A stretch of 64,000 nt of DNA from Mycobacterium sp. JS623 (GCF_000328565.1 NC_019966.1:6400917-6464916), one strand, 5' to 3'. Shown: positions 35,833 to 46,473, numbered from the stretch's first letter. Notes: generated from the sequence alone by a model not told the origin. Numbers and translations are program-made.

Positions 35833-37191
35833 TCAGCCCGCGTCTGCCTTGGACAGCGGCAGCCTATCCACTGAACGACCGAGGATCACCTTCGTCGTGA
35901 TGGCGGCGAGCTTGAGCATGCCCAGGTGCGTCGAAGGGTTGAGCAGCGTCGGCCACTGGGTCCGCGTCCGGTGGTCGTTGAGCGGACGGTCGGCGAACCG
36001 GTCGCGCAGCCAACGCAGCGTCATAGGTGCCGACAGGGGATGCAGCAGTATGTGGTCGCAGAATCCGTCGCGATGGTAGGTGACCGACGCGCCACCATCG
36101 TTGTAGGTCTGTACCAGTCTGTCGATGTCATCGACGCTGATGATCCCGTCGTGCACGGCCTGCACAATCAGCACGGGTATGTCCGGCATCGATTTGCCTA
36201 GCTTCGTTTCCTCGAAGATATGACGTACCTCGGGAAGGTCCCACAGTTCGTCGGCGGAGATGTCGACGTACGAGCCAATGTCCACGTGGCGCAAACGCCA
36301 TACCGCTTGGGCAGTCGTCATCGCATGTAAGTCGTGGAGCAACTGCGTGCCTTCGGCGGTCGCGTGCTCGTCGACGACCCGCTGCGCACCAGGAAACACA
36401 TGCGTCAGCGCGGTGATCATCAACGCAGCGAGGCCGGCGAAGAAGCTGCCGTTAAGGCGTCGCGCCACACTGCCCGGATCACCGACGGGTGAACCGAGAA
36501 CCGCCCCAACGACGTTGAGCTCCGGTGCATAGCTCTCGCGAAGCTCGGCCGCCCACGAAGAAGCCAACCCGCCGCCGGAATAACCCCACAAGGCCACTGG
36601 CGTCGACGGAGCCAGGCCCAACCGCTCGTGGCGAATCGCCGCGCGAATACCGTCGAGGATTCGATACCCCGGCTCACGGGGTGATCCCCACATTCCGTGG
36701 CAGCCTTCGTGATCCGGTACCGATACCGCCCAGCCCTCAGCCAGCGCGGCCGCGACCAAGAGGTACTCGGCCTGAGTGAACGCACCGACCGGGCGAGCGC
36801 CTAGACGCATCGCGTAGGAGGGAAAGCAGCGCGATGACACCGCGTCGATGGCGCACTGATAGGACAGCAGTGGGCAATCCAGTTCCGGATCGCGTTGAGC
36901 CGGCAGTAGCACGGTGGTCACAGCGACCTCGGGATCGCCATGCAAGTTGGTCGTTCGGTACAGCAGTTGAGTGGCAGCCACCCGCTGGCGAATCACGCCG
37001 AGGAATCCGATCCTGACATCGCGAGAGCGCAGAACTGTCCCGGGCTCGGCCTCCGCGTAGTCCGGCGGTGGTTCATAGAATGGATCGTCGTCCGGTGTGA
37101 CAATCGGTGACTCACCGACGGCCGTGGAGCTGTCGTAGCCGGCAGCGGTGGCGGGGCTGTTCACGCCCAAGCGGTACCCGCGGTACTGCAT
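35833..37191 (-). CDS. LIP-family lipase/esterase
   Basis: 452 residues. The alpha/beta hydrolase nucleophile lies in [18 protein letters not shown], preceded by [14 protein letters not shown]; a C-terminal [15 protein letters not shown] supplies the histidine, and [16 protein letters not shown] the acid. This order and the G-Y-S-G-G-G motif match the secretory lipase family PF03583 common in mycobacteria. No signal peptide is obvious at [14 protein letters not shown], so export is doubtful. Role: hydrolysis of short or medium chain lipids, inferred. Confidence 0.85.
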   Translation of the reverse strand: MQYRGYRLGVNSPATAAGYDSSTAVGESPIVTPDDDPFYEPPPDYAEAEPGTVLRSRDVRIGFLGVIRQRVAATQLLYRTTNLHGDPEVAVTTVLLPAQRDPELDCPLLSYQCAIDAVSSRCFPSYAMRLGARPVGAFTQAEYLLVAAALAEGWAVSVPDHEGCHGMWGSPREPGYRILDGIRAAIRHERLGLAPSTPVALWGYSGGGLASSWAAELRESYAPELNVVGAVLGSPVGDPGSVARRLNGSFFAGLAALMITALTHVFPGAQRVVDEHATAEGTQLLHDLHAMTTAQAVWRLRHVDIGSYVDISADELWDLPEVRHIFEETKLGKSMPDIPVLIVQAVHDGIISVDDIDRLVQTYNDGGASVTYHRDGFCDHILLHPLSAPMTLRWLRDRFADRPLNDHRTRTQWPTLLNPSTHLGMLKLAAITTKVILGRSVDRLPLSKADAG

Positions 37192-37298
37192 AGTGAAACC
37201 CCAACGGGTCGGTGAAGGTCACCCAAGGGGCGCAACTAGCGGTTGTCGCAACGTACGCGGGCAATTTCGAAGTCGACTTCCGACGCGCGGCGCCGCAG

Positions 37299-40139
37299 CT
37301 AGACGACGATGTTGACCAGCCGGCCGGCGACCACGATCACCTTCTTGGGCGTCGCGCCGTTGATGAACGCCCGCACCTTCTCATCAGCAAGCGCCGCTGC
37401 CTCGAGCGTGTCGGCATCGGCGTCCGCCGGCACGGTGATCTTGCTGCGGACTTTGCCGTTGACCTGCACCGGAAATTCGATGGTCTCTTCGACAAGGTAT
37501 TGCGGGTCGGCCACCGGGAACGGGCCGTGCGCCAGCGACTTCTCGTGGCCGAGCCGCTTCCACAACTCCTCCGCCAGATGCGGCGCCAGCGGCGCGACCA
37601 TCAGCACCAGCGGCTCCAGCGCAGCACGCGACCGCACCCCGTTCTTGGTCAGATAGTTGGTGTACTCGATCAGCTTGGCCGCCGCGGTGTTGTTGCGCAG
37701 CGCCGCGTAATCCTCGGACACCCCCGCGATCGTCCGGTGCAGTTGCTTCTGCGTCTCGTCGTCCAGCGCCTCATGCTCGGCGGCCCGCTCGGTGCCCGTC
37801 TGCTCATCGACGACCAACCGCCACACCCGCTGCAAAAACCGGTACGCGCCGACAACATCCTTGGTGGCCCACGGCCGCGATGCCTCCAGCGGACCCATCG
37901 ACATCTCGTACACCCGCAACGTGTCCGCGCCGTAGTTGTCGCAGATCTCGTCGGGCGACACAGAGTTCTTCAGGCTCTTGCCGATCTTGCCGAACTCCTG
38001 ATTGACCTCGATCTCGCCGTCGGGCCCGGTCCAGTAGAACTTGCCGCCGCGCTCGGTGACTTCGGCGGCCGGCACGTACGCGCCGCGCGCATCGGTGTAG
38101 GCGAACGCCTGGATGTAGCCCTGGTTCACCAACCGCCGGTACGGCTCCTTGGAGCTGACGTGGCCGAGGTCGTAGAGCACCTTGTGCCAGAACCGCGCAT
38201 ACAGCAGATGCAGCACGGCATGTTCGACACCACCGACGTACAGGTCGACGCCGCCAGGATCCTTCGCGCCGTGCTCGGCGGGTCGCGGACCCATCCAGTA
38301 CGCCTCGTTTTCCTTGGCGCACAACTCTTCTGAGTTATACGGGTCGGTATAGCGCAGCTCGTACCACGAGCTGCCCGCCCACTGCGGCATCACGTTGGTG
38401 TCGCGGCTGTACTGCTTCAAGCCGTCGCCAAGGTCCAGCTCGACGTGTACCCAGTCGGTCGCCTTGCCCAGCGGCGGCGAGGGCTCGCTGTCCGCGTCGT
38501 CCGGATCGAGCTGCACCGGTGCATAGTCGGGGATGTCGGGCAGCTCGACGGGTAGCGCCGACTCCGGCAGCGGATGCGCGCGACCGTCGGCGTCGTAGAC
38601 GATCGGGAACGGCTCGCCCCAATACCGCTGCCGCGCAAACAGCCAGTCGCGCAGCTTGTATTCGACGCGCGCCTTCCCATGACCGGCGGCCTCGAGGCGC
38701 TTGGTGATCGCCTCTTTCGCCGACGCGACGCTCAGCCCATTGAGGTAATCGGAGTTCACCACTTCACCGTCGCCGCTGTAGGCGCCCTGCGAAATGTCGC
38801 CGCCGGCAACCGTCTCCACGATCGGCAGACCGAACGCGGTGGCGAAGTCCCAGTCGCGCTGGTCGCCGCCGGGCACCGCCATGATGGCGCCGGTGCCGTA
38901 GCCGATCAACACATAGTCGGCAATGAACACCGGAATCCGTTGTCCGTTAACCGGATTGGTCGCATACGCGCCGATGAAGACGCCGGTCTTGTCCTTGTTT
39001 TCCTGGCGCTCCAGATCCGACTTGGCGGCGATGGCCCCCCGATACGCGGCGACTGCCTCGGCAGGAGTGGCCGCGCCGAACGTCCACCGCTCATCCACCC
39101 CAGCAGGCCATGCCGCAGCGGTCAGCTTGTCGACCAGATCGTGCTCGGGTGCCAGCACCATGTACGTCGCGCCGAACAGCGTGTCCGGCCGAGTCGTGAA
39201 CACCTCGATGTCGCCCGCCTCGGTGCCGAACAGCACCGATGCACCCGTCGACCGGCCGATCCAGTTGCGCTGCATGGACTTGACCTTCTCCGGCCAATCC
39301 AGCAGATCGAGATCGTCGAGCAACCGGTCGGAGTACGCGGTGATGCGCATCATCCATTGCCGCAGCCGCTTGCGGAACACCGGGAAGTTGCCGCGCTCGC
39401 TGCGGCCGTCGGAGGTGACTTCCTCGTTGGCCAGCACGGTGCCCAGGCCGGGGCACCAGTTCACCATCGAGTCCGATCGGTAGACCAGCCGGTAGGAGTC
39501 GATCACGTCGGCGCGCTCATCGGCGGCCAAGTCCGACCACGTCCGTCCGTCGTCGAGAGTCCTTGTGCCCGAATCGAATTCGGCCACCAGCTCCCCGATT
39601 GGCCTGGCCTTGTCCGCGGCCGGGTCGAACCAGGCGTTGTAGATCTGCAGGAAGATCCACTGCGTCCACTTGTAGTAGTCGACGTCGGTGGTGGAGAAGC
39701 TGCGGCGGGCGTCATGCCCGAAGCCCAGCCGACCAAGCTGGCGGCGGAAGTTGACGATGTTCGCCTCGGTGCGGGTGCGCGGATGCGTGCCCGTCTGGAT
39801 CGCGTACTGCTCCGCGGGCAGGCCGAACGAATCGAAGCCCAACGCGTGCAACACGTTGCGCCCCGTCATGCGGTAATAGCGGGCGTAGACGTCGGTCGCG
39901 ATGTAGCCGAGGGGGTGCCCGACATGCAGGCCCTCACCTGACGGATACGGGAACATGTCCTGCACGAACATCTTGTCGGCGGGCACCGGCGTGCCGTCCG
40001 TCGGCGCCAGCGAGCCCACCGGGTTGGGCACGTTGAAGGTGCCCGACTCGGCCCACGTCTGCTGCCAGGCGTGCTCGATCTGCCCAGCCAGCTCCGCGGT
40101 GTAGCGGTGCTGCGGGGTGTCGACCTCGGGCTCTGTCAC
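37299..40139 (-). CDS. leuS: Leucyl-tRNA synthetase
   Basis: 946 residues from the GTG at 40139. The class I HIGH motif reads HVGH in [17 protein letters not shown], and KMSKS reads [14 protein letters not shown]. The editing domain (CP1) with its T-rich region ([20 protein letters not shown]) and the C-terminal anticodon-binding and KIT... end ([13 protein letters not shown]) are complete. It charges tRNA-Leu. Conserved neighbour of the mtc28-family gene, which is divergent. Confidence 0.98.
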   Translation of the reverse strand: MTEPEVDTPQHRYTAELAGQIEHAWQQTWAESGTFNVPNPVGSLAPTDGTPVPADKMFVQDMFPYPSGEGLHVGHPLGYIATDVYARYYRMTGRNVLHALGFDSFGLPAEQYAIQTGTHPRTRTEANIVNFRRQLGRLGFGHDARRSFSTTDVDYYKWTQWIFLQIYNAWFDPAADKARPIGELVAEFDSGTRTLDDGRTWSDLAADERADVIDSYRLVYRSDSMVNWCPGLGTVLANEEVTSDGRSERGNFPVFRKRLRQWMMRITAYSDRLLDDLDLLDWPEKVKSMQRNWIGRSTGASVLFGTEAGDIEVFTTRPDTLFGATYMVLAPEHDLVDKLTAAAWPAGVDERWTFGAATPAEAVAAYRGAIAAKSDLERQENKDKTGVFIGAYATNPVNGQRIPVFIADYVLIGYGTGAIMAVPGGDQRDWDFATAFGLPIVETVAGGDISQGAYSGDGEVVNSDYLNGLSVASAKEAITKRLEAAGHGKARVEYKLRDWLFARQRYWGEPFPIVYDADGRAHPLPESALPVELPDIPDYAPVQLDPDDADSEPSPPLGKATDWVHVELDLGDGLKQYSRDTNVMPQWAGSSWYELRYTDPYNSEELCAKENEAYWMGPRPAEHGAKDPGGVDLYVGGVEHAVLHLLYARFWHKVLYDLGHVSSKEPYRRLVNQGYIQAFAYTDARGAYVPAAEVTERGGKFYWTGPDGEIEVNQEFGKIGKSLKNSVSPDEICDNYGADTLRVYEMSMGPLEASRPWATKDVVGAYRFLQRVWRLVVDEQTGTERAAEHEALDDETQKQLHRTIAGVSEDYAALRNNTAAAKLIEYTNYLTKNGVRSRAALEPLVLMVAPLAPHLAEELWKRLGHEKSLAHGPFPVADPQYLVEETIEFPVQVNGKVRSKITVPADADADTLEAAALADEKVRAFINGATPKKVIVVAGRLVNIVV

Positions 40140-40328
40140 GTGAACAGGGTATAAGCACCCGCGCAGAGGCTTCGCCGGCCACGGGTTGGTCTCGGTTCCG
40201 TTGCGGACCGGTCAGAGGTTGGTCCCAGCTCGGTTCCGGGCCTGGTGGCTAACGCTCGACGCGGGATACGGTCGGCGCCTGACCTGGGCTGTGACGCACC
40301 CCCGATCCGCACGGAAGGACCGCCGTCG

Positions 40329-41219
40329 ATGAACGAGATCGCCCGCCGCTGGCGGCTTCTGGCAGGTGGCGCGGCAGCCGGTGTGGCCGCCGTCGTCGGC
40401 TTCGCTGGGACCACCGCGTCAGCTGAGCCGGTGCTCCCGCAACCACCGCTGCCCATGCCCGCGACCGTCACGCAAACAGTGACCGTGGCGCCCAACGCCG
40501 CGTCTCCGCAGATGCTCGGGCAACCCGCTGTGGCGCCCGCCGCAGCAGCGTCAGCTGCTGGTATCTCGATTCCCGCCGTGCCGGTTCCGCCGCCCGTGAC
40601 GATCACACCGGCCGCCTCTGGCACGCTTGCCGACTTCTTCAAGGCCAAGGGCGTCAAGCTCGAACCGCAGAACAGCCGCGACTTCAAGGCGCTCAACATC
40701 GTGCTGCCGATGCCGAAGGGTTGGTCGCAGGTGCCGGACCCGAACGTGCCCGACGCGTTCGCGGTGATCGCCGACCGGGTCGGCGGCAACGGGCTGTACT
40801 CGACCAACGCGCAGCTCAAGGTCTACAAGCTGATTGGCGACTTCGACCCGAAGGAGGCCATCAGCCACGGCTTCGTCGAGAGCCAACTGTTGCCTGCCTG
40901 GCGGGCCACCGACGGGTCGCTCGCCGACTTCGGGGGCTGGCCGTCGTCGGTCATCGAGGGCACGTACCGCGAGAACTCGATGACGCTGAACACCTCGCGA
41001 CGCAACGTCATCGTCACAGCGGGGCCCGACAAGTACCTGGTGTCGCTCGCCGTCACGACGAGCGTCGACCAAGTCGTCGCGTCGGCCGACGCCACAGATG
41101 CGATAGTCAACGGTTTCCAGGTGAGCCTCCCCGGGCCACCGACCCCAGCACCGCAAGCCGCGGCGCCGGGCCTGCCCCAGCTGCCGGCGTTGCCGCAGCT
41201 GTCGAGGCAAACGGGATAG
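40329..41219 (+). CDS. Secreted proline-rich LpqN/MTC28-family protein (Rv0040c homologue)
   Basis: 296 residues from the ATG at 40329, nine bases after AAGGA. A signal peptide (RWRLLAGGAAAGVAAVVGFA, cleaving after ASA) is followed by a Pro/Ala/Val-rich region to about residue 95 and a folded LpqN-like domain (LPMPKGWSQVPDPNVPDAFA, YSTNAQLKVYKLIGDFDPKE, SVIEGTYRENSMTL), then another Pro-rich tail. MTC28 in M. tuberculosis is a secreted antigen. Role in the envelope is unknown. Confidence 0.9.
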   Translation: MNEIARRWRLLAGGAAAGVAAVVGFAGTTASAEPVLPQPPLPMPATVTQTVTVAPNAASPQMLGQPAVAPAAAASAAGISIPAVPVPPPVTITPAASGTLADFFKAKGVKLEPQNSRDFKALNIVLPMPKGWSQVPDPNVPDAFAVIADRVGGNGLYSTNAQLKVYKLIGDFDPKEAISHGFVESQLLPAWRATDGSLADFGGWPSSVIEGTYRENSMTLNTSRRNVIVTAGPDKYLVSLAVTTSVDQVVASADATDAIVNGFQVSLPGPPTPAPQAAAPGLPQLPALPQLSRQTG

Positions 41220-41288
41220 TCGTCGTCCCCCGGGCGAAGCCTGGCGCCCGGGGGACGGCTTCATTCGGCGGATTGCCCCCAAGGCTCG

Positions 41289-41294
41289 TATTGT
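41289..41294 (+). promoter_or_regulatory. -10 box TATTGT for the Rv0039c-like gene
   Basis: Six bases before the ATG at 41301, in the 81-base gap after the MTC28-family gene. No ribosome-binding site is present. Confidence 0.5.
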
Positions 41295-41300
41295 GTCGGC

Positions 41301-41654
41301 ATGCTGATCGCCGCGGTGCTCTGTTTGTGCGCCGCCTTCGCGACAGCCGGGCTGGGCGTCTGGCTTCTGACCCGACCGAAATCCGGCGACTACGTCCTTG
41401 CGATCCTGCGCGGCGTCGCACCCATCCAACTGGCTGCCGCGGTGATGCTTGCCGCAGGCGGGGCGGTCGCGTTGTCGGCCAAGCCGGAGACCGGGCTGGT
41501 GGTCGTCATCGTGTGCGTGATCGGCGCGATCAGCACCGTCGCGGCAGGCTGCTGGCAGAGCGCCAAGGTCGTCGCGCGTGCCGAAGCGGGTCAAGCCGCT
41601 GCGGCGTGCGGCGGTGCCTGCGCGAGCTGCACGCTGTCCTGCAACTCCGCGTGA
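41301..41654 (+). CDS. Small membrane protein (Rv0039c homologue)
   Basis: 117 residues with three hydrophobic segments (LIAAVLCLCAAFATAGLGVW, LAAAVMLAAGGAVAL, LVVVIVCVIGAISTVAAGCW) and a short C-terminal tail rich in cysteines (ACGGACASCTLSCNSA: four Cys within 12 residues). The Cys-rich tail could bind metal or form disulfides. The gene is conserved in position between the MTC28-family gene and yqgE. No function is known. Confidence 0.75.
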   Translation: MLIAAVLCLCAAFATAGLGVWLLTRPKSGDYVLAILRGVAPIQLAAAVMLAAGGAVALSAKPETGLVVVIVCVIGAISTVAAGCWQSAKVVARAEAGQAAAACGGACASCTLSCNSA

Positions 41655-41675
41655 TTCGTTGCCGCCGACGGTCTT

Positions 41676-42281
41676 TCAGTTGCGGCTGATGTCGATCGGA
41701 TGGCTGGCCAGCAGCGACAGCGGCATCGGCTGACGACGCAACACCCGCGACCACAGATCCACCCGCGGCTCGACCAGCACATCAGATGGCAACGCGGACA
41801 ACACAATCCAGTCGTCGCGTTCAATCTCGCCCTCGAGCTGACCGATGGTCCAGCCCGAGTAGCCCGCGAAGATGCGCACCCCTTCGACCATCGGGGCGAC
41901 GGTGTCCGGATCGGCGTCGAGGTCGACCATCACCATCCTGCCCTGCACGTGCCGCAGCCCGGGCACCCCGCTCGCCTCCAGACCGACGCGAAGCGTCGCC
42001 AGGCACAGCGCCGCGTCGCGCTTCACCGGCCCGCCGATGAACATCGTCTTGGGCTTGGTGGCCAGCTTGGCCCACTGCGGCAAAACGTTGTAGACCGCGG
42101 TCTCACTCGGCCGGTTCAGCACCACGCCCAGCGTGCCGCCGTCGTTGTGCTCGACGATGTAAATGACGCTGCGCCGAAACGTCGGCTCCAACAAATCGGT
42201 GTTCGCGAGTAGCAATGTTCCGGCGCGCACCCGATGCGCCGCAGGAGCGACGAAATCCTCCGGATCCTCTGAGTGCGCCAC
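41676..42281 (-). CDS. YqgE/AlgH family protein (Rv0038 homologue)
   Basis: About 201 residues from a GTG at 42281. The DUF179 core is clear: AGTLLLANTDLLEPTFRRSV, YIVEHNDGGTLGVVLNRPSE, IGGPVKRDAALCLA and FAGYSGWTIGQLEGEIERDD. Structures of the family show an alpha/beta fold without a known active site; the function is unsettled. It converges with the Rv0039c-like gene (22 bases between stops) and is divergent from the MFS gene. Confidence 0.93.
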   Translation of the reverse strand: MAHSEDPEDFVAPAAHRVRAGTLLLANTDLLEPTFRRSVIYIVEHNDGGTLGVVLNRPSETAVYNVLPQWAKLATKPKTMFIGGPVKRDAALCLATLRVGLEASGVPGLRHVQGRMVMVDLDADPDTVAPMVEGVRIFAGYSGWTIGQLEGEIERDDWIVLSALPSDVLVEPRVDLWSRVLRRQPMPLSLLASHPIDISRN

Positions 42282-42397
42282 CTCACCATCATTGCACCGG
42301 CAACGGGTCGTGGTGGCGAACAAGCGCGGCCCGCCGGGATATTTGTAGTGTGGGTCGGGTTGCCGATCTGCAGGACTCAACCGGGACGTGATACTTC

Positions 42398-43687
42398 GTG
42401 GCCGACGCTCGCGCACACATCGCCGTTTGGCGTACCGCGCGTGCGCTGCCAGAGTTCTGGCGACTGCTCGAACTCCGGGCGGTCAGCCAATTCGGCGACG
42501 GCCTGTTTCAGGCCGGCCTCGCCGGCGCCATCCTGTTCAACCCTGAACGGGCCGCCGAGCCGTGGGCGATCGCCGGTGCATTCGCGGTGCTGTTCCTGCC
42601 GTACTCGCTGCTCGGCCCGTTCGCGGGCGCGCTGCTGGACCGCTGGGACCGGCGCGTGGTGCTCATCGCGGCAAACCTCGGCAGGCTGGTGCTCGTCCTC
42701 GCCGTCGGCGCCCTGCTTGCCGCGGGAACAAGCGATCTGCCGATCCTGTGCGGGGCATTGATCGTCAACGGCTTCACCCGGTTCGTCTCCTCGGGTCTGT
42801 CGGCGGCGCTGCCGGATGTGGTGCCCCGGGAGAACGTAGTCACGATGAACGCGGTGGCCGTCGCCACCGGAGCGGCGGCAGCGTTCATCGGCGCCAACTT
42901 CATGCTGCTGCCGCGCTGGCTGTTCGGTGCCGACGACACCGGGGCCGCCGCAATCATTTTCATCGTCACCCTGCCGGTCGCGCTTGCGCTGCTGCTGTCC
43001 GTGCGCTTCCATCCGCACGTCCTCGGGCCCCACGAAAGTAAGCGCGCGATCCATGGTTCGGTCGCCTATGCGGTGGCCACCGGGTGGCTGCACGGCGGGC
43101 GCACCGTGCTGGCCGTACCGACCGTCGCGGCCACACTGTCGGGGCTGTCTACACACCGGATGGTGCTCGGCATCAACACACTGTTGGTGTTGGTGATGGT
43201 GCGGCACACCGACACTCAGGCCGTTGCCGTCGCGGGTCTGGGCACCGCCGTGCTGTTCGTCGCAGCCACGGGTCTCGGATCATTCCTGTCGACCGCACTG
43301 ACGCCGAGCCTTGTCCGCAGGTTCGGCCGCTACGCCACGCCCAACGGTGCGTTGGCCTTCGCGGCGGTCGTCCAGCTGTGTGGCTCGGGCCTACAGCTTC
43401 CTGCGATGGTGGTTTGCGGGTTCCTGCTCGGCGCGGCCGGACAGGTGGTGAAGCTGTGCGCGGACACCGCCATGCAGATCGACGTCGACGACGCCCTGCG
43501 CGGACACGTGTTCACGGTTCAGGACGCGCTGTTCTGGATGTCCTTCATCGTCGCGACCACGGCGACGGCCGCGGTGATTCCCGCCGACGGCCACGAACCC
43601 GGACTGGCGCTCGCCGGCGTTGGGGTCTACCTCGTCGGGCTGGCGGTCCACGCCAGCGTCGGTCGGCGTGCTCCGGCACCCCGCTAA
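42398..43687 (+). CDS. MFS transporter (Rv0037c homologue)
   Basis: 429 residues with about 12 membrane segments. The loop 2-3 motif reads [18 protein letters not shown] (the MFS motif G-x-x-x-D-R-x-x-R). TFLR-like loops are absent, so it is not a standard sugar porter; overall it resembles the MFS_3/efflux type. The GTG start at 42398 is chosen from family length. Substrate unknown. The TAA stop forms part of the next gene's -10 box. Confidence 0.88.
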   Translation: MADARAHIAVWRTARALPEFWRLLELRAVSQFGDGLFQAGLAGAILFNPERAAEPWAIAGAFAVLFLPYSLLGPFAGALLDRWDRRVVLIAANLGRLVLVLAVGALLAAGTSDLPILCGALIVNGFTRFVSSGLSAALPDVVPRENVVTMNAVAVATGAAAAFIGANFMLLPRWLFGADDTGAAAIIFIVTLPVALALLLSVRFHPHVLGPHESKRAIHGSVAYAVATGWLHGGRTVLAVPTVAATLSGLSTHRMVLGINTLLVLVMVRHTDTQAVAVAGLGTAVLFVAATGLGSFLSTALTPSLVRRFGRYATPNGALAFAAVVQLCGSGLQLPAMVVCGFLLGAAGQVVKLCADTAMQIDVDDALRGHVFTVQDALFWMSFIVATTATAAVIPADGHEPGLALAGVGVYLVGLAVHASVGRRAPAPR

Positions 43688-43690
43688 GGT
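43685..43690 (+). promoter_or_regulatory. -10 box TAAGGT formed over the MFS stop codon
   Basis: The TAA stop of the transporter gene begins a TANNNT box seven bases before the ATG at 43698. Same arrangement as at ino1-hydrolase. Confidence 0.5.
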
Positions 43691-43697
43691 GACCGGC

Positions 43698-44471
43698 ATG
43701 TCGACAGCGGGGCCGATGGTGGCTGATCTCCGTGCCGAGAGCGACGAGCTCGACGCGATCGTCGCCGACCTGCCCGCCGAGCGATGGGCCGAGGCAACGC
43801 CTGCGCCCGGGTGGACGATCGCCCACCAGATCGCACACCTGCTGTGGACCGATCGCGTCGCGCTGACCGCGGTGACCGACGCGGACGGATTCGCTGCGGT
43901 GCTGGCCGAAGCAGCCGAGGATCCGACGGGGTTCGTCGACGCCGGCGCCGACGAGCTTGCCGCGCTGTCACCCGACGAACTTCTGGCGAGCTGGCGACAG
44001 ACCAGGACCCGGCTGCACGGCGAGCTACTGACCGTCGCCGACGGACGCAAGCTGCCGTGGTTCGGTCCACCGATGAGCGCCGCGTCGATGGCCACCGCGC
44101 GGCTGATGGAAACGTGGGCGCACGGGCTGGACGTCGCCGACACGCTTGGCGTCAAGCGGCCCGCGACGGCGCGGCTGCGCTCGATCGCGCACATCGGCGT
44201 GCGCACACGTGACTTCGCCTTTTCCATCAACGGGTTGACCCCGCCGGCCGATCCATTCCGCGTGGAGCTGCGCGCACCGGACGGCTCGGTCTGGGAGTGG
44301 GGTCCCGCAGACGCGGCTCAGCGCGTCACCGGGCCGGCGGAGGACTTCTGCATGTTGGTCACGCAGCGCCGGCCGCGGACGGACTTGGATGTGCATGCCG
44401 TAGGCGCCGATGCCGAGACATGGCTCGGTATCGCACAAGCATTCGCAGGCCCGCCGGGACCGGGCCGCTAA
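43698..44471 (+). CDS. Maleylpyruvate isomerase-type mycothiol-dependent protein (Rv0036c homologue)
   Basis: 257 residues. The N-terminal DinB-like helical bundle ([20 protein letters not shown], then [17 protein letters not shown] with the metal-binding His of the first motif; [15 protein letters not shown] supplies the later histidine) matches the MDMPI_N domain, followed by a C-terminal wing domain ([20 protein letters not shown]). Proteins of this family use mycothiol as a thiol cofactor. Substrate is not known. The stop is the first base-pairs of a strong hairpin. Confidence 0.88.
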   Translation: MSTAGPMVADLRAESDELDAIVADLPAERWAEATPAPGWTIAHQIAHLLWTDRVALTAVTDADGFAAVLAEAAEDPTGFVDAGADELAALSPDELLASWRQTRTRLHGELLTVADGRKLPWFGPPMSAASMATARLMETWAHGLDVADTLGVKRPATARLRSIAHIGVRTRDFAFSINGLTPPADPFRVELRAPDGSVWEWGPADAAQRVTGPAEDFCMLVTQRRPRTDLDVHAVGADAETWLGIAQAFAGPPGPGR

Positions 44472-44513
44472 CGGGTTGATCGCACGCACTATTGGTGTGC
44501 AATCAACCCGTTA
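44469..44513. terminator. Bidirectional terminator hairpin at the synteny junction
   Basis: TAACGGGTTGATCGCAC (44469-44485) pairs with GTGCAATCAACCCGTTA (44497-44513): a 17-base stem with one mismatch and an 11-base loop. It begins in the stop codon of the plus-strand gene and ends two bases before the stop of the minus-strand gene, so it can terminate both. Confidence 0.85.
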
Positions 44514-44515
44514 AG

Positions 44516-45004
44516 TCACACGTGGCTGGCGGCGTCGGCTTTTCCGTCGCCATCGGAGTCGGCGAGCTTGACGTCCCACGTGCCGTCGCCGTCAGTATCG
44601 ACGTAGGCAACCTCGCCGGACAGCGCGCGGTCGGCCAGCCCGTTGCCGTCGGTATCCGTCAACCGATCGTCGGCTTGCCCGTCGCCGTCCAGATCGACCA
44701 CGGGTCCGCCGGTGTGCTCGATGCCGTCGAGACCGAACCACCGCAATTGGCCGCCTCGGTCGACGCTGACGGCCCACGTTCCGGTGCCGTCGTCGGTGAA
44801 GAACGTCGGCTCGGACGCGTAGTCGCGGACCATCTGATCGGCCAGGCCATCGCCGTCGGTGTCGGCCATCGCGTCGTCGATCAAACCGTCGCCGTCGAAA
44901 TCCAGGCCGACCGCATCCAGCGCGCCGTCGCCGTCCACATCAATGTTGGGGTCGGCGGTCCACATCGTCGCCGAGCCGTCCGCGTCGCCAAGGCAGTACT
45001 CCAT
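44516..45004 (-). CDS. Calcium-binding-repeat protein (Rv3906c homologue)
   Basis: 162 residues. It consists largely of acidic D-x-D-G-D-G-x-x-D repeats: VDGDGALDAVGLDFDGDGL, ADTDGDGLADQM, DLDGDGQADD, DTDGNGLADR, DTDGDGTWDV and DSDGDGKADA, about seven units resembling thrombospondin type 3 or dockerin calcium loops. There is no signal peptide, so it seems cytoplasmic, or exported by an unseen route. The start is six bases after the pcnA stop, indicating co-transcription. Function unknown. Confidence 0.85.
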   Translation of the reverse strand: MEYCLGDADGSATMWTADPNIDVDGDGALDAVGLDFDGDGLIDDAMADTDGDGLADQMVRDYASEPTFFTDDGTGTWAVSVDRGGQLRWFGLDGIEHTGGPVVDLDGDGQADDRLTDTDGNGLADRALSGEVAYVDTDGDGTWDVKLADSDGDGKADAASHV

Positions 45005-45010
45005 GGCGGG

Positions 45011-46459
45011 TTAGACGGTGCGGTCGCCTTTCGAGTTCCACCACTTGGTCAGTTCCTCGACAGCTTCGTCGTGGCTCAACGGCCCGCGGTCGAGTCGCAG
45101 CTCCTTGAGATGACGCCACGCCTCCCCCACCTCGGGGCCTGCCGGGATGTTGAGGATCTTCATGATCTCGTTGCCGTCAAGGTCGGGACGCACTCTGGCG
45201 AGGTCTTCTTTGGCGGCCAACTCGTCGATGCGGTGTTCGAGGTCGTCGTAGTTGGCCTGCAGCCGCGCCGCCCGGCGCTTGTTGCGCGTAGTGCAGTCGG
45301 CGCGCACCAGCTTGTGCAGCCTTGGAAGCAGCGGCCCCGCATCGGTGACGTAGCGGCGCACCGCCGAGTCCGTCCACTTGCCGTCGCCGTATCCGTGGAA
45401 GCGCAAATGCAGGTACACCAGCTGCGACACGTCGTCGATCATCTGCTTGGAGTAGCGCAGTGCCCGCATCCGCTTGCGCACCATCTTGGCGCCGACGACT
45501 TCGTGGTGATGGAAGCTGACGCCGCCGTCCTTCTCATGCTTGCGCGTGGCCGGCTTGCCGATGTCGTGCAGCAGCGCAGCCCAGCGCAACACGAGATCGG
45601 GCCCCTCGTCCTCGAGAGCGATGGCCTGCTTCAACACCGTCAGCGAATGCCAGTACACATCCTTATGCTGATGGTGTTCGTCGATGGCCATCCGCATCGC
45701 GCCGACCTCGGGCAGCACCACGTCACCGAGCCCGGTCTGCACCATCAGATCGATGCCTGGGACGGGATCCGCACCCAACAACAGCTTGTCCAGTTCGGCG
45801 GCGACGCGCTCGGCGGTGATGCGGCCCAGTTGCGGCGCCATGTCCAGCAGCGCCGTCAACACCCGCGCCGCGACGGTGAATTCGAGCTGCGACACAAACC
45901 GTGCGGCCCGCAGCATGCGCAGCGGATCGTCGCCGAACGACACCTCCGGCGCCGACGGCGTGTCGAGCACGCGTGCGCGCAGGGCCGCCAAACCGCCCAG
46001 GGGATCAAGGAATTCGCCTGGGCCGGTCGCGGTGATGCGCACGGCCATTGCGTTGACGGTGAAGTCGCGGCGCACCAGATCGTCGTCTAGCCGTTCGCCG
46101 AATCGCACCTCGGGATTTCGCGACACCTGGTCGTAGGTGTCGGCGCGGAAGGTGGTGATCTCCAGCCGATCGTCGCCCTTGCCGACGCCGAGCGTGCCGA
46201 ATTCGATGCCGGTGTCCCACAGCGAGTCGGCCCACGGCCGCAGCATCTTCTGCATCTGCTCGGGCCGGGCGTCGGTGGTGAAGTCGAGGTCGTTGCCGAG
46301 CCTGCCCAGCAGTGCGTCGCGCACGCTGCCGCCGACCAGGTACAGCTCGTGCCCCGCGTCAGCGAATACCTTGCCGAGGTCGGCCAGCACTGGACCGTGG
46401 CGGTTCAGCGCCTTCGCGGCGCCGGCCAGCAGCTCGGCATCAGCAGCAGAATCGGGCAC
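45011..46459 (-). CDS. pcnA: CCA tRNA nucleotidyltransferase / poly(A) polymerase family protein
   Basis: 482 residues from the GTG at 46459. The nucleotidyltransferase head reads LYLVGGSVRDALLGRLGNDLDFTTDA with the catalytic D-x-D. RRDFTVNAMAV and DPLRMLRAARFVSQLEF are class II CCA-enzyme motifs, and the later LLHDIGKPATRKHE is an HD domain with its His-Asp metal site. It adds or repairs the CCA end of tRNAs. A TAGGGT box eight bases upstream suggests a leaderless message, divergent from the Nudix gene. Confidence 0.95.
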   Translation of the reverse strand: MPDSAADAELLAGAAKALNRHGPVLADLGKVFADAGHELYLVGGSVRDALLGRLGNDLDFTTDARPEQMQKMLRPWADSLWDTGIEFGTLGVGKGDDRLEITTFRADTYDQVSRNPEVRFGERLDDDLVRRDFTVNAMAVRITATGPGEFLDPLGGLAALRARVLDTPSAPEVSFGDDPLRMLRAARFVSQLEFTVAARVLTALLDMAPQLGRITAERVAAELDKLLLGADPVPGIDLMVQTGLGDVVLPEVGAMRMAIDEHHQHKDVYWHSLTVLKQAIALEDEGPDLVLRWAALLHDIGKPATRKHEKDGGVSFHHHEVVGAKMVRKRMRALRYSKQMIDDVSQLVYLHLRFHGYGDGKWTDSAVRRYVTDAGPLLPRLHKLVRADCTTRNKRRAARLQANYDDLEHRIDELAAKEDLARVRPDLDGNEIMKILNIPAGPEVGEAWRHLKELRLDRGPLSHDEAVEELTKWWNSKGDRTV

Positions 46460-46467
46460 GTTCGATA

Positions 46468-46473
46468 ACCCTA
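46468..46473 (-). promoter_or_regulatory. -10 box TAGGGT for pcnA
   Basis: Eight bases before the GTG at 46459 on the minus strand, in the 85-base divergent gap with the Nudix gene. Confidence 0.5.

Noticed and set aside
40130..40146. parS-like palindrome (CTGTCACGTGAACAG) at the leuS start
   Set aside because: Only the central TCACGTGA core is shared with parS; the outer bases differ at several positions, unlike the two perfect sites near parA.
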